Assembly: GCF_001644605.1 (NCBI RefSeq)
Contig: NZ_CP011388.1
Coordinates: forward strand, 2,031,001-2,095,000
Direction of reading: 5' to 3'
Length of the DNA stretch: 64,000 bases
Source: Paenibacillus swuensis
GTDB lineage: Bacteria; Bacillota; Bacilli; Paenibacillales; DY6
The position numbers and the translations under genes were made by a program. Positions 17,493 to 26,458 of the stretch are shown here, one piece after another. The notes below the pieces were generated by a model. That model was not told the DNA's origin and did not search any database. It worked only from the letters and a program-made list of their open reading frames with translations. Each line of letters opens with the position of its first letter. Position 1 is the first letter of the stretch.

Positions 17493-18665
17493 TTATTGTC
17501 GGGCGGCGCTTGGTTCTAAAGCAAGCTTGCCGCGGTCCGTCTGACGCAGATCGTCCGCGTACATTCGCAGCATACCGCGCGTATTGTTCTTAATGTTGAA
17601 GTGCTCTTCGATGAAGCGCTTCGCTTCCGCCTTGATGGCAGCTTTCCGTTCCGGTTGGCTGAGCATCTCCCCGATGACATCCGCAAACCCGGAGGTGCTG
17701 TCCACAATAAATCCGTTCAACCCTTGGCGAATCGGATCAATATTGCCCGGCGCCCGGTTCACGATTACGCAGGTCTGCAAGTACATGGCCTCCAATACCG
17801 TAATCGGCAACCCTTCCCAGAGGGAAGTTTGCAGATAGATATCGGTATTGTTATCCATCTCGCGGATCGCCTCTTCGTGGCGAACCCAGCCTGTAATGCG
17901 AATGCGGTCTTCCAGACCGTATTCTGCAATGCGGGCACGTACGTCGCCTTCCAGCTCGCCGCCGCCAATCCAGAGGAAATCTGCATCAATACCCCGGTCT
18001 TGGCAGGCTTTGGCGACTTCAACGAACAAGAGCGGATTCTTCTGCTGGGACAATCGACCGCAAGATACGATCTGCTTCCTGGTTTCAGGACTTGCCCCGC
18101 CAGGTTGGCGCTTGCTCTCCAGCATTTCAATATCAATACCGGTATCGATCTTCACGATCGGCGCCCGTAAGGAAACCTCTTCCGCGGCGGATGTTTCCGA
18201 ATCGGAGATGGGTACTACGGTAGTGCTGCGATTAAAGAGCACCGCCATCCGCTCAAGCATGAAATATACTTTGCGGGCGGCCGGACTCTTCACAATCTGC
18301 AGAAACGCATACCCATGGGGGGTATAGTAGGTTGGCGTTTCGCTTCCGCGAACGGCCAACCTGCCGATGAGACCCGCAAAGCTGGAATGATAATGAACGA
18401 TATGCGGCTTCTCCTGCGCCAACACCCGTTTCACATCCGCACCGTATTTCCAATAGGCGAGCGGGCTGCTTCGCTTGAACTGAAGCTCCGTTAGTTTTAC
18501 CTTCGGCACGAACATGTTCCGCAAAGCCTCAGGAGGTGGTGTCTGCTCTCTGCGGCAATACACAAGCACAATTTCATGACCCTCTTGGGCCATAAAATTA
18601 GCTTGTGTCTGCAGGTAAGTCAGCACACCGCCGCCCAGACATTCCGATAACATAACAATCTTCAT
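17493..18665 (-). CDS. GT4 family glycosyltransferase
   Basis: A GT-B fold, retaining glycosyltransferase of 390 residues. The N-terminus is glycine-rich (SECLGGGVLTYLQTQ) and the C-terminal nucleotide-sugar region has the EX7E motif within LWEGLPITVLEAM. It adds a sugar to the EPS repeat unit; donor and linkage are not deducible. ATG 18665 follows GAGGAGATAA. This gene opens the second part of the EPS cluster, behind a 100-bp gap holding a GATACATTTTGTATC palindrome, so it may have its own promoter. Confidence 0.87.
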   Translation of the reverse strand: MKIVMLSECLGGGVLTYLQTQANFMAQEGHEIVLVYCRREQTPPPEALRNMFVPKVKLTELQFKRSSPLAYWKYGADVKRVLAQEKPHIVHYHSSFAGLIGRLAVRGSETPTYYTPHGYAFLQIVKSPAARKVYFMLERMAVLFNRSTTVVPISDSETSAAEEVSLRAPIVKIDTGIDIEMLESKRQPGGASPETRKQIVSCGRLSQQKNPLLFVEVAKACQDRGIDADFLWIGGGELEGDVRARIAEYGLEDRIRITGWVRHEEAIREMDNNTDIYLQTSLWEGLPITVLEAMYLQTCVIVNRAPGNIDPIRQGLNGFIVDSTSGFADVIGEMLSQPERKAAIKAEAKRFIEEHFNIKNNTRGMLRMYADDLRQTDRGKLALEPSAARQ

Positions 18666-18726
18666 AACGTTATCTCCTCTCTGACCGCTAAAATCGGTCG
18701 GTGCTCAGAAGTTTCAGTTGCCTCTG

Positions 18727-18741
18727 GATACAAAATGTATC
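18727..18741. promoter_or_regulatory. EPS palindrome copy 1 (before GT4 at 17493)
   Basis: GATACAAAATGTATC (perfect arms GATACA/TGTATC around AAA) lies 62-76 nt upstream of ATG 18665. It overlaps TATGAT on the minus strand, a possible -10. The same sequence recurs before galU and twice before cpsC, which makes it a probable operator. Confidence 0.65.
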
Positions 18742-18765
18742 ATATAAGTCATTGATGATTTCGAA

Positions 18766-19887
18766 TTAACTTTGTGTTCCGGGAACGGGCAATTTCCGCC
18801 GACGGTCTGATAACACGAGCTCAAGTCCTTTACGGGAAGATACTTCCCAGGAAAATCTCGCCGCACTGGTGATCGCCGCCTTTTCCATGCGGGTTCGCAG
18901 CGCTTCGTCTACGTAGATGATCTCGATCGCTTTCTTCAGCGCGTTCACATCCCCTTGGGTGACGAAGATCCCTGCATCTTCCGCGACGGTTTCCAGACCT
19001 TCGATCTTGTAACCGACAACAGGCGTTCCGCAGGCATTCGCCTCCACGTAGGTAATGCCGAATCCTTCACGCATGCTCGGACTGGCAAACACCATGCACC
19101 GCCGGTAATAGTCCCGTTTCTCTTCTTCGCTGAGAAAACCGGCAAATTCTACCGGCGCATCACCGGCTAATGCCTTTAGCTCCTCCGTGTCGCCCGGCCC
19201 GGCTACGACTAAGCGCAGCTCGGGGTAAGTCTTGGACAGCTCCTTGAACGCGGTAATCAGATGATCCACTTTCTTTACGCCGCCCATGCGGCCGATGTAG
19301 AAGATCAGCGGTTCTTTCTTCACGCCGGCGTCCGGAGCGAAGTAAGCATTGTTCACGCCCGGCTCAATAATGCTGATGCGGTCCTCAGGAATGCCGTTTC
19401 CGGCAAGCTCATGACGGGTCAGTTCACTGACACCCACCATCTTCGTTCTGCGATAAACGACCGGGAGGACAACTTTCTCCATGAACACGCCGATGATCGC
19501 TTTCGGCAGGCTCTGGGTAGTCCAGTAATCCTTCCCTGTCAGGTGATGAACAATCGTTGTATTGTTCTTTCCCGGGCTGAGCAAAGGGGATAACATCGGA
19601 AAGGACACCATGTTCTCGATCAACCTGTCCGTGGACGACTCCAGATGCTTCTTGTAGTAAGACCAGATCGCCGCAATCGGCGTTCCGGACTTTCCTACAC
19701 GAATGACTTCAATGCCATCCACATTCTCACGCGGCGGCAATCCGTATTTGTTCTCCACACCACACACGAGCGTGATGTCATGACCCTCTTTCAACCACGG
19801 AGCGGCCAAGTACTTAATGTACTCGCGCGCGCCTCCTTTATGTGGATAATTGGTTGGCCCTCTGAGCGACAAAATGGTGATCTTCAT
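18766..19887 (-). CDS. GT4 family glycosyltransferase
   Basis: A 373-residue GT-B enzyme: N-terminal ILSLRGPTNYPHKGGAREY acceptor-side loop, GRMGGVKKVDHLITAF donor-domain start (about 216-231) and the EX7E motif in MREGFGITYVEANACGTPVV. Its 5' end overlaps the pyruvyltransferase gene by 50 nt. It acts in assembly of the EPS repeat unit on the inner membrane face; the sugar is unknown. It ends just before the internal palindrome, so it closes the first transcriptional block of the cluster. Confidence 0.86.
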   Translation of the reverse strand: MKITILSLRGPTNYPHKGGAREYIKYLAAPWLKEGHDITLVCGVENKYGLPPRENVDGIEVIRVGKSGTPIAAIWSYYKKHLESSTDRLIENMVSFPMLSPLLSPGKNNTTIVHHLTGKDYWTTQSLPKAIIGVFMEKVVLPVVYRRTKMVGVSELTRHELAGNGIPEDRISIIEPGVNNAYFAPDAGVKKEPLIFYIGRMGGVKKVDHLITAFKELSKTYPELRLVVAGPGDTEELKALAGDAPVEFAGFLSEEEKRDYYRRCMVFASPSMREGFGITYVEANACGTPVVGYKIEGLETVAEDAGIFVTQGDVNALKKAIEIIYVDEALRTRMEKAAITSAARFSWEVSSRKGLELVLSDRRRKLPVPGTQS

Positions 19888-21136
19888 TCGTGATTTCCCC
19901 CAAGAAAGCAGATTTGTTACGAATCAGGGATTGGATCTGAGGAATCTTGCGACCCAAGTGCTCGTGCAGACGTTCGCGGGAACGCAGGCAATGATGCACC
20001 ATTTCCACAATATTCGTAGGTGTGATATCTTCGATGTTCACTACATAAGGGTTCAGGTCCAGCATCTGCATGATCCCGTTTGTTTTCTTCTCGTACGCAA
20101 TCGCAACCGTAGGGATTTCAGCGCCTGTGGCAAAAATGTTGGAGTGCATCCGCGTACCCACGAAAATGTAGAAACGGGAGATCAGCTCTTTAATTTCGCT
20201 TGGCGACAAATCTTCAGTCAGAATAATGAAGCTTTCTTTGACCTTATCCGGCAGCATCGCTTTAATTTCGTTCGCGATAATACGATCGTCGTCCCCGTCA
20301 AAAATAACCTGCGGGATAAACACGAAGCTTGCGTTCTTTTCCTGGGAAATACGGCGAATCAGGGTAACAACGGACTCCTTGTACTTGGCCGCTGCCGCTT
20401 CTTTATCGGCGCTTTTCGGGAAATGCCATTTCCGAACAGTCAGACCGATCAGCGTCTTGTCTTGCGGCAGACGGCTGAAGATCTCATCCACCAACGGGCT
20501 GCTTTGTTTCGGTACCATAAAGGCCAGATCCGGCGTAAATGCGAATTTATCTTTGTTCAAAAAAGTCTGGAAGTATTTCACCGTTACATCTTCGCGAGGA
20601 TAAACATAATCCAGACGCTTCAACACGGTTTCGGTAATTTTCTTAATGATTTTGTTCGTCGGGGGCTCAACGGAGGTTCCCCATAACACGACTTTGCGTT
20701 TGAGGAAGGTGGCCAGGAAAATCTGGTGCAAATGAATCAAGCTGTTAAACTTGTTACCGCCCAGGAAGCCGCCGCCGCATACGATGATGAGGTCGCTGTC
20801 CTTCAACGTCTTCAACGAAGCATGATTGTTAATGAAGAGTCCGCGGAACAGGAAGAACATAATCATCTGGTAGACCGAAATGAATGCCAGTTTGCTGATC
20901 GCGATGAGCTTTCCGATCTTGGTTTTTTTGAACGGATAAGGATTCAGCAGGTTGGTCTTTACCGATTTCACATTGGGCAGCTTGCTGTAACGGGAATAAT
21001 CCACTTCCGGTGTGAAGGATAGAATATGGATTTCCGGTTTATCCACCACGGCGTTGATCTCGTTCAAATGCCCCATCAGAATGCCGGCATCACCTTTGTT
21101 GTACCATGTGTAGGCGTTCATGATTGTAATTTTCAT
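19838..21136 (-). CDS. Polysaccharide pyruvyl transferase
   Basis: A CsaB/WcaK-family enzyme of 432 residues: N-terminal NKGDAGILMG, the CGGGFLGGN loop near 115, and C-terminal GTRMHSNIFATGAEIPTVAIAY. The family moves the enolpyruvyl group of phosphoenolpyruvate to a sugar, forming an acidic ketal. Its presence predicts a pyruvylated, negatively charged EPS. ATG 21136 follows GGGGAG. The 5' end overlaps the polymerase gene. Confidence 0.87.
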   Translation of the reverse strand: MKITIMNAYTWYNKGDAGILMGHLNEINAVVDKPEIHILSFTPEVDYSRYSKLPNVKSVKTNLLNPYPFKKTKIGKLIAISKLAFISVYQMIMFFLFRGLFINNHASLKTLKDSDLIIVCGGGFLGGNKFNSLIHLHQIFLATFLKRKVVLWGTSVEPPTNKIIKKITETVLKRLDYVYPREDVTVKYFQTFLNKDKFAFTPDLAFMVPKQSSPLVDEIFSRLPQDKTLIGLTVRKWHFPKSADKEAAAAKYKESVVTLIRRISQEKNASFVFIPQVIFDGDDDRIIANEIKAMLPDKVKESFIILTEDLSPSEIKELISRFYIFVGTRMHSNIFATGAEIPTVAIAYEKKTNGIMQMLDLNPYVVNIEDITPTNIVEMVHHCLRSRERLHEHLGRKIPQIQSLIRNKSAFLGEITNEDHHFVAQRANQLST

Positions 21137-22463
21137 AATTTGGTTTCTCCCCGTTCCTTGGCAATAGTTGTTTATTTGGGTTCATGCTAAGTCTTATTCG
21201 AATAGCGACCATCACGAGGATGGCGAAGAAGGAAAGCCATGCCGGAAAAAATCTTCCGGAGGTAAAATAAATGTATCTCGGAAGCTCCGTAAGTCCCAGA
21301 AACCAGATCGGATACAGGAACGCGCCGAACATATACCCTTTTTGAAACAACGTATAGATCGAACCTGTAATGATGCCCAGCAGCAGGAAGAACGTTCCCG
21401 TGCCGATGATGCCGTAGTCCTGGTAGGGTAACATCATGCCTGACGGATTGTTATACTCAGGATTGCCCATCGTGTACAGCACATTCTTGACCGTATCTTC
21501 CGGATTGACATACCATGTGCCCGTGTACACCGAATCCATTAACGGGAATTTCCAAAGCCATTCCAGTGTGAAGAAAGGAAAGGGATTCGACCCCGCACCC
21601 AGCTCCTGCAGATACAGCATGCCGGTGTTGAGCGCGTTCACGTAGTAACCCATGAACCGGGTAGTGATAAAATCGAAGTACGACGGATACACGTTTACGT
21701 AGTAGTTGATCCATGACCGGAAATACTCCCCGATGCCAAACAGGGTAATGACGAAGAGAAAACCGATCAACGGAAAGGTGGAGATGAACCGAATCTTCTT
21801 TCCTTCGCGCAGGCGCATCACTACGTAAATGACCATACCCGGCACCAGCAGCTCCAGAATCGCTAACCGTTCCGAGAAGAAGATGGCCCGAAACACCGCC
21901 AGCAAGAAAATGACGACAATCATCTTCTTAATTGTTTTATCCTTGTACAAATAGGTGTAGTACACCGCAAGCACCATGAAGGGTACGCAGAAATTCGTAA
22001 GCGACGTAACCCCCGATACCTTCGTCATGAACTTATGCTTAATGTCGAAGATGGCGCCTTGCTCCCCGGTAAGTACAGCAATGAATGTTGCGGGTGTCGC
22101 GCCGTTCTGAACCAGCATCAGTCCCCAGAGCATATAGCCGAGCAGCGTTATGCCGAACAAGGCGAATATGACCTTGCGGTAAAAGCCTGCTTGCCGGTCG
22201 AAGTTGCTGTAGAAGGCTGTGTTTTTTCTTAGCGACTTCCACAGCATCATGGCCAGCAGGCAGCCGAGAATGAACGACAACAGCGGCATTAAGGCATAGA
22301 CCACGTTGTTTAACTGTATATACTTTGTAACTCTATAGTAGATATGGTAATTCTCCGCAGGAATCGCCATCGCGCCAGAGATGATCAAGGTGCCGAACAT
22401 ACCGAGCAGGACGGCCGGGTTCAACCACCATACGTTGGTGCTGTGCATTGGACGATCGTTCAC
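21090..22463 (-). CDS. Wzy-like O-antigen/EPS repeat-unit polymerase
   Basis: A hydrophobic protein of about 457 residues with 10-12 predicted membrane segments and a large loop around residues 255-340, typical of Wzy polymerases that join repeat units outside the membrane. Sequence motifs in this family are weak, so the call rests on topology and position between priming transferase and flippase genes. GTG 22463 has AAGGAG at 8 nt; GTG 22472 would overlap it. Confidence 0.75.
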   Translation of the reverse strand: MNDRPMHSTNVWWLNPAVLLGMFGTLIISGAMAIPAENYHIYYRVTKYIQLNNVVYALMPLLSFILGCLLAMMLWKSLRKNTAFYSNFDRQAGFYRKVIFALFGITLLGYMLWGLMLVQNGATPATFIAVLTGEQGAIFDIKHKFMTKVSGVTSLTNFCVPFMVLAVYYTYLYKDKTIKKMIVVIFLLAVFRAIFFSERLAILELLVPGMVIYVVMRLREGKKIRFISTFPLIGFLFVITLFGIGEYFRSWINYYVNVYPSYFDFITTRFMGYYVNALNTGMLYLQELGAGSNPFPFFTLEWLWKFPLMDSVYTGTWYVNPEDTVKNVLYTMGNPEYNNPSGMMLPYQDYGIIGTGTFFLLLGIITGSIYTLFQKGYMFGAFLYPIWFLGLTELPRYIYFTSGRFFPAWLSFFAILVMVAIRIRLSMNPNKQLLPRNGEKPNYENYNHERLHMVQQR

Positions 22464-22478
22464 GGAATCCACTCCTTC

Positions 22479-23141
22479 TTAGAACGCGTTCTTTGAACCG
22501 GTAAGCGCCTTAATTGTTTTTAGAATAATCATAATGTCGTTCTTGATACTCTTCGTGCGGATATACTGCAGATCCAGCTCCACCATTTCTTCAAAGCCTA
22601 CGGAGTTTCTCGCGCCGCACTGCCATAATCCCGTGCAACCCGGGGTAACCGTCAGGCGTTGTTTCTGATAAGCCGTATATTCATCTACTTCACGCTGTAA
22701 GGGCGGACGCGGTCCGACAAGGCTCATCTCGCCTTTCAACACATTCCACAACTGCGGAAGCTCGTCGATGCTGGTCTTGCGGATGAAAGCGCCGATCCGG
22801 GTTACCCTCGGGTCGTTCTTCATCTTGAACATGGCGCCGCTGACTTCGTTCTGTTCCAGCAATTTATCAAGTAACTTCTCCGCATCTGTAACCATGGAAC
22901 GGAATTTAAACATCATGAACGGGTTCTCGTTCTTGCCGATCCTCTTCTGTTTGAAGAATACCGGTCCCTTCGGATCCTCCCACTTGATGAGGATCGCTAC
23001 TAATGCGAACAATGGCAGTGCCAGCAGCAATCCGATGGAAGCTCCGCAGATATCCATGATCCGTTTCATCATGAGATAGCCTGCGCTCTCCGTCTTGCGG
23101 GTTAGCCTAATCGCCTCATTGTTTGGATTGACCATATTCAT
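22479..23141 (-). CDS. Priming sugar-phosphate transferase (WbaP/EpsL type)
   Basis: A small monotopic phosphoglycosyl transferase of 220 residues that links the first sugar phosphate to undecaprenyl phosphate. It has one N-terminal re-entrant hydrophobic helix (IMDICGASIGLLLALPLF), then GPVFFKQKRIGKN, KFRSM, SIDELPQLWNV and LVGPRPP, the full catalytic set. It shares TAATG with the galU stop. The sugar donor (glucose, galactose or GlcNAc type) is undetermined. Confidence 0.9.
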   Translation of the reverse strand: MNMVNPNNEAIRLTRKTESAGYLMMKRIMDICGASIGLLLALPLFALVAILIKWEDPKGPVFFKQKRIGKNENPFMMFKFRSMVTDAEKLLDKLLEQNEVSGAMFKMKNDPRVTRIGAFIRKTSIDELPQLWNVLKGEMSLVGPRPPLQREVDEYTAYQKQRLTVTPGCTGLWQCGARNSVGFEEMVELDLQYIRTKSIKNDIMIILKTIKALTGSKNAF

Positions 23142-24046
23142 TACTCTTCACCCCGTGTCGTTAATATAGAGTTCATGTGAACCCGTTCCAGAATTTCCTC
23201 CATGGCGGTAATCAGCGGAAAGCGAATTTCTTTATTTAGCAGCGCGAACTCGAGTGTCGTTGTGATGAAACCCAGCTTCTCACCGACATCGTATCTTGCG
23301 CCTTCAAAGTCGTATGCGTACACGCCTTCTTCTTCATTCAACCGTTGGATCGCATCGGTCAGCTGAATTTCGCCGCCTGCTCCTGTTTCTTGCAAAGCCA
23401 GATACTTGAAGATGCCCGGAGTCAGTACGTAACGTCCCATGATAGCCAGGTTGGAAGGCGCTTTGCCGATCGGCGGCTTCTCCACGAAATTGCGCACCGT
23501 GCTGAGCCTTCCTTGTGAATCAATCGGATCCACGATGCCGTAACGGTTCGTTTCTTCAAAGGAAACCGGTTGAACGCCGATTACGGAATGCTGCGTCTGT
23601 TCATACTGCTGAATCAGTTGCCGGATGCATGGCGTTTCCGCTCTTACGATATCATCACCGAGCAATACGGCGAACGGCTCATCGCCGATGAAGTTACGGG
23701 CGCACCATACGGCGTGTCCCAATCCTTTAGGTTCTTTTTGACGAATATAATGAATCTCTACTTTGGAGGAACGGCGCACTTCGTCCAGTAACGCTAACTT
23801 TCCTTTTTCCATCAGATTCTGTTCCAATTCGAATGCGTTGTCGAAGTGATCTTCGATGGCGCGCTTGCCTTTACCGGTGACGATAATAATGTCTTCAATT
23901 CCTGACGCTACACATTCCTCCACAATGTACTGAATGGTAGGCTTGTCTACAATCGGGAGCATTTCCTTGGGCATGGCTTTCGTGGCCGGCAGAAACCTTG
24001 TACCTAAACCAGCAGCAGGGATAATTGCTTTTTTAACTTTTCTCAT
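23141..24046 (-). CDS. galU: UTP-glucose-1-phosphate uridylyltransferase
   Basis: Makes UDP-glucose. Signatures: [23 protein letters not shown] split over the nucleotide loop (from residue 5), VGEKLGF near the C-terminus, and EEC near 53. About 301 residues from ATG 24046, chosen for GGGTG six bases upstream; ATG 24052 is also possible. The frame continues to 24142, but that extension has no GalU homology and covers the palindrome at 24113-24127, better read as promoter DNA. Confidence 0.9.
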   Translation of the reverse strand: MRKVKKAIIPAAGLGTRFLPATKAMPKEMLPIVDKPTIQYIVEECVASGIEDIIIVTGKGKRAIEDHFDNAFELEQNLMEKGKLALLDEVRRSSKVEIHYIRQKEPKGLGHAVWCARNFIGDEPFAVLLGDDIVRAETPCIRQLIQQYEQTQHSVIGVQPVSFEETNRYGIVDPIDSQGRLSTVRNFVEKPPIGKAPSNLAIMGRYVLTPGIFKYLALQETGAGGEIQLTDAIQRLNEEEGVYAYDFEGARYDVGEKLGFITTTLEFALLNKEIRFPLITAMEEILERVHMNSILTTRGEE

Positions 24047-24112
24047 CCTCATCACCCATCCGTTTCTATATATATATAGTTGTGGTTTGGAACCACTTGA
24101 AACCTGCTTGAT

Positions 24113-24127
24113 GATACATTTTGTATC
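24113..24127. promoter_or_regulatory. EPS palindrome copy 2 (before galU)
   Basis: GATACATTTTGTATC, a perfect palindrome, 67-81 nt upstream of ATG 24046 and within the 136-bp gap after cpsD. It is identical to copy 1 read on the other strand. Confidence 0.65.
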
Positions 24128-24181
24128 TAACAAGACGTGCAATTACCTTTTTGTTCAAGATAATTACATTAAGCAGTGATC

Positions 24182-24874
24182 CTACTTCGCATCGGCTCCG
24201 TAATAATAGTAGTACTCCGTGTCCGCATCCGCGCGCTTCTTGTTGTTGAGTACCACTCCAAGCATATTCGCGTGAACATGGTCAAGACTTGACTTCGCTT
24301 TCTGAACCAGCGACCTCTTCGTTGTCGTCGAGTTGATCACCAGCAGTACACCGTCGCTGAAGGAAGAAACGATTAACGCGTCTGTCACGGCTAGGATCGG
24401 AGGCGTATCCAGGACGATCATATCAAATTCTTCTCGAAATTGTTCCATCAGGGATGTCATCTTCTTAGATGCCAGCATTTCTGACGGGTTTGGCGGTATA
24501 GGACCTGAAGTAATGACTGTGAGGTTCTCCACGCCTGTGTCCCGATATATATCTTTCGCGGTGAAATTCCCGGATAGTACATTGGTTAAGCCGTTGCGGT
24601 TATGAACGGCAAACCGGGCATGCACCGTTGGTTTGCGCAAATCACAATCCATCAGGAGTACTTTCTTCCCCTCCTGAGCGTAGACAATGGCCAGATTTGC
24701 AGCTGTAGTACTCTTGCCTTCTCCCGGAACAGCAGATCCCACCATAACCACCTGCACCGAAGTATCAATGGCTGAAAACTGAATGTTTGTACGCAGGCTG
24801 CGGTAGGCTTCCGATATAGGAGAATGAGGATTGCTTTCAGTAATTAAAATCTGGTTACTGGTTGATTGTCGCAT
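24182..24874 (-). CDS. CpsD/CapB-type bacterial tyrosine kinase
   Basis: A BY-kinase of about 230 residues with Walker A SAVPGEGKSTTAA, Walker A' VLLMDCDLRKPT and Walker B MIVLDTPPI. The C-terminal tyrosine cluster EYYYYYGADAK is the autophosphorylation tail. It is paired with the separate activator CpsC, the Bacillota arrangement that controls EPS chain length and export. The frame reaches GTG 24886; ATG 24874 is preferred but the choice is weak. It overlaps the cpsC end. Confidence 0.87.
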   Translation of the reverse strand: MRQSTSNQILITESNPHSPISEAYRSLRTNIQFSAIDTSVQVVMVGSAVPGEGKSTTAANLAIVYAQEGKKVLLMDCDLRKPTVHARFAVHNRNGLTNVLSGNFTAKDIYRDTGVENLTVITSGPIPPNPSEMLASKKMTSLMEQFREEFDMIVLDTPPILAVTDALIVSSFSDGVLLVINSTTTKRSLVQKAKSSLDHVHANMLGVVLNNKKRADADTEYYYYYGADAK

Positions 24875-25613
24875 ATCCCGCTTCACCTACTCTCTTGTAG
24901 TGTTTCGTCGATTTAGGAGCCATGTCGCTTTTCGTCATCGTATGAACGACAGCCAAGGTATTGAGTCCCAAGAACCTTTCCACATCTCTTTCCGTCTTAA
25001 AGGTGTCATCCAGCAGTTCGAGAGCGAATGCCAGACCAACGGACAGAATCAGTGATAATACAAACGCTACAATGATATTGAGAATCTTGTTCGGAGCTAC
25101 GGGAACCGGTACACCCTCGGTCGTGGCGTAATTCAGAATCATGACGTTGTCAATCTTCATAATGGAAGGAATTTGTTCTTTAAACACAACGGAAATCGCG
25201 TTCGCCGTGTCCGCCGCCTTCTCATAGGAGGTATCCCGAACCTTCACGGTCATGATTTGTGTGGCATTTACCGAACTTACGGATATTTTCTTGTTAAGCT
25301 GTGCAACGCTTGTCTCCAGTTGAGGATATTTAGCCGTTACCTTATCCAGGATCGCTGGTGTTTTAATAATCTCCTTATATGTGTCCACCAGCTTCATATT
25401 GGAGTTGATGCGCTCTTCCAGTTTGGTTTGTCCGAGCATTGAAGAATCTTCCCTGAGATTAACGATTAGCTTTGTTGATGCCTCATAGGTCGGCTTGATC
25501 ATCATGTAGCTGTACAACCCAGCTGCGATTGTTGTGATTAACACAATCGCTACAATCAGCCACAATCTGCGTTTTAATGTGTTCACGTAATCCTTCAACT
25601 CACTCGTCTCCAT
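24855..25613 (-). CDS. CpsC/YveK-type kinase activator and chain-length determinant
   Basis: A 252-residue membrane protein with two membrane helices (about 19-40 and 175-197), an extracellular Wzz domain between them and a cytoplasmic tail that binds CpsD. The proline segment PVPVAPNK precedes the second helix, as in Wzz/CpsC. It is the first gene of the EPS operon; ATG 25613 follows GGAGGACG. Its promoter region carries two palindrome copies shared with the divergent XRE gene. Confidence 0.87.
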   Translation of the reverse strand: METSELKDYVNTLKRRLWLIVAIVLITTIAAGLYSYMMIKPTYEASTKLIVNLREDSSMLGQTKLEERINSNMKLVDTYKEIIKTPAILDKVTAKYPQLETSVAQLNKKISVSSVNATQIMTVKVRDTSYEKAADTANAISVVFKEQIPSIMKIDNVMILNYATTEGVPVPVAPNKILNIIVAFVLSLILSVGLAFALELLDDTFKTERDVERFLGLNTLAVVHTMTKSDMAPKSTKHYKRVGEAGYATINQ

Positions 25614-25688
25614 TGTCGTCCTCCAAATGTTAATATTTAGTTAAAATGGATTTGTAAGTAAATCATATTTCGATAAGATGTACTATAT

Positions 25689-25754
25689 GTTACATTTCGT
25701 ATCATGTCAAACAAAAATATATTAAGAATTCGATAATTAGATACATTTTGTATT
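25689..25754. promoter_or_regulatory. EPS palindrome copies 3 and 4 between cpsC and xre
   Basis: GTTACATTTCGTATC (25689-25703, 13/15 to consensus) and GATACATTTTGTATT (25740-25754, 14/15) lie 51 bp apart centre to centre, close to five helical turns. The pair sits 76-141 nt before cpsC and 95-160 nt before xre, so it could control both genes. Confidence 0.6.
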
Positions 25755-25848
25755 ATAATATGCATTTTTTTGACCATGATATAGTCAAGTACGAACAAAT
25801 AATGGATAATGAATATAGATTATAAACACTTAAAGGGGGGCATTCCAC

Positions 25849-26217
25849 ATGCCTTATGGGACGATCATTCACAACCTTCGGGAACGAAGAGGACTTACTC
25901 AGGAGGAACTATCCAACCGCCTGGGAATTTCTAGAGCTGCTTTATCCCATTACGAAACTAACCGCAGAGAGCCCGATTATGAAACGTTAACTAAAATTGC
26001 CGATCTATTCGACGTAAGCATTGACTATTTAATTGGCCGTACACATAATCCCAACAATACACTTGAGCCGGAAGTCAGGGAATTTGTTGATGAACTTGAA
26101 CTTTCCGATGAGGAATTGCTGAAGAAGTATTCCCTCACGATTGATGGCATGAAGTTAACTAAGGATGAGGCCAAACGATTTATTGCTTTCATCCGAGCGG
26201 ATAGGTCCATCCGTTAG
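25849..26217 (+). CDS. XRE-family HTH regulator, probable EPS repressor
   Basis: A 122-residue protein: Cro/CI helix-turn-helix at residues 8-62 (LTQEELSNRLGISRAALSHYE) with YLIGRTHNP after it, then an acidic hinge and a short C-terminal helical region (LTKDEAKRFIAFIRADR). The family binds palindromic DNA as dimers. It is divergent from cpsC and separated from it by two palindrome copies, so it is the obvious candidate to bind them and to regulate itself. It is not SinR, whose length and target site (GTTCTYT) differ. ATG 25849 follows AAAGGGGGG. Confidence 0.87.
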   Translation: MPYGTIIHNLRERRGLTQEELSNRLGISRAALSHYETNRREPDYETLTKIADLFDVSIDYLIGRTHNPNNTLEPEVREFVDELELSDEELLKKYSLTIDGMKLTKDEAKRFIAFIRADRSIR

Positions 26218-26356
26218 GGTGGCTATTCTTCCTTTCCGGCATGTTCTTGCTTAATACGGCTTTAGACTGTTCCGCTGAGATTGTAATCCCTAATTGTTCC
26301 ATAATCTTACGAATGTCTAAATGAATTTTGTTTTCCTGCGTTTTATTCTCTTCCAT
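26189..26356 (-). CDS. Small conserved-looking ORF, 55 aa, antisense to the xre 3' end
   Basis: The frame ATG 26356 to TGA 26189 encodes a charged 55-residue peptide beginning MEENKTQENKIHLDIRK and ending in a Pro/Gly-rich tail. ATAGGAGAG lies 6 nt before the ATG, a strong ribosome site. The 3' 29 bp overlap the end of xre on the other strand. An N-terminal amphipathic helix (HLDIRKIMEQLGI) is likely. Function is unknown. A role as partner or antagonist of the XRE protein is only suggested by position. Confidence 0.5.
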   Translation of the reverse strand: MEENKTQENKIHLDIRKIMEQLGITISAEQSKAVLSKNMPERKNSHPNGWTYPLG

Positions 26357-26458
26357 CCTATTCTCTCCTATCCCCGTATATTCAGGGCTTCGTATGGATC
26401 TCTCTACATCTGGGCTGTCGCGTCTGTGGAAACTAATGTAAGGTTATCTTACTTGCAG

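Noticed and set aside
19850-20686. 278-codon plus-strand frame
   Set aside because: Antisense to the pyruvyl transferase gene with Phe/His/Arg-rich shadow composition.
23141-24142. Longer GalU reading frame starting at 24142
   Set aside because: The added 32 residues do not match GalU and would cover the operator-like palindrome; ATG 24046 has the better ribosome site.
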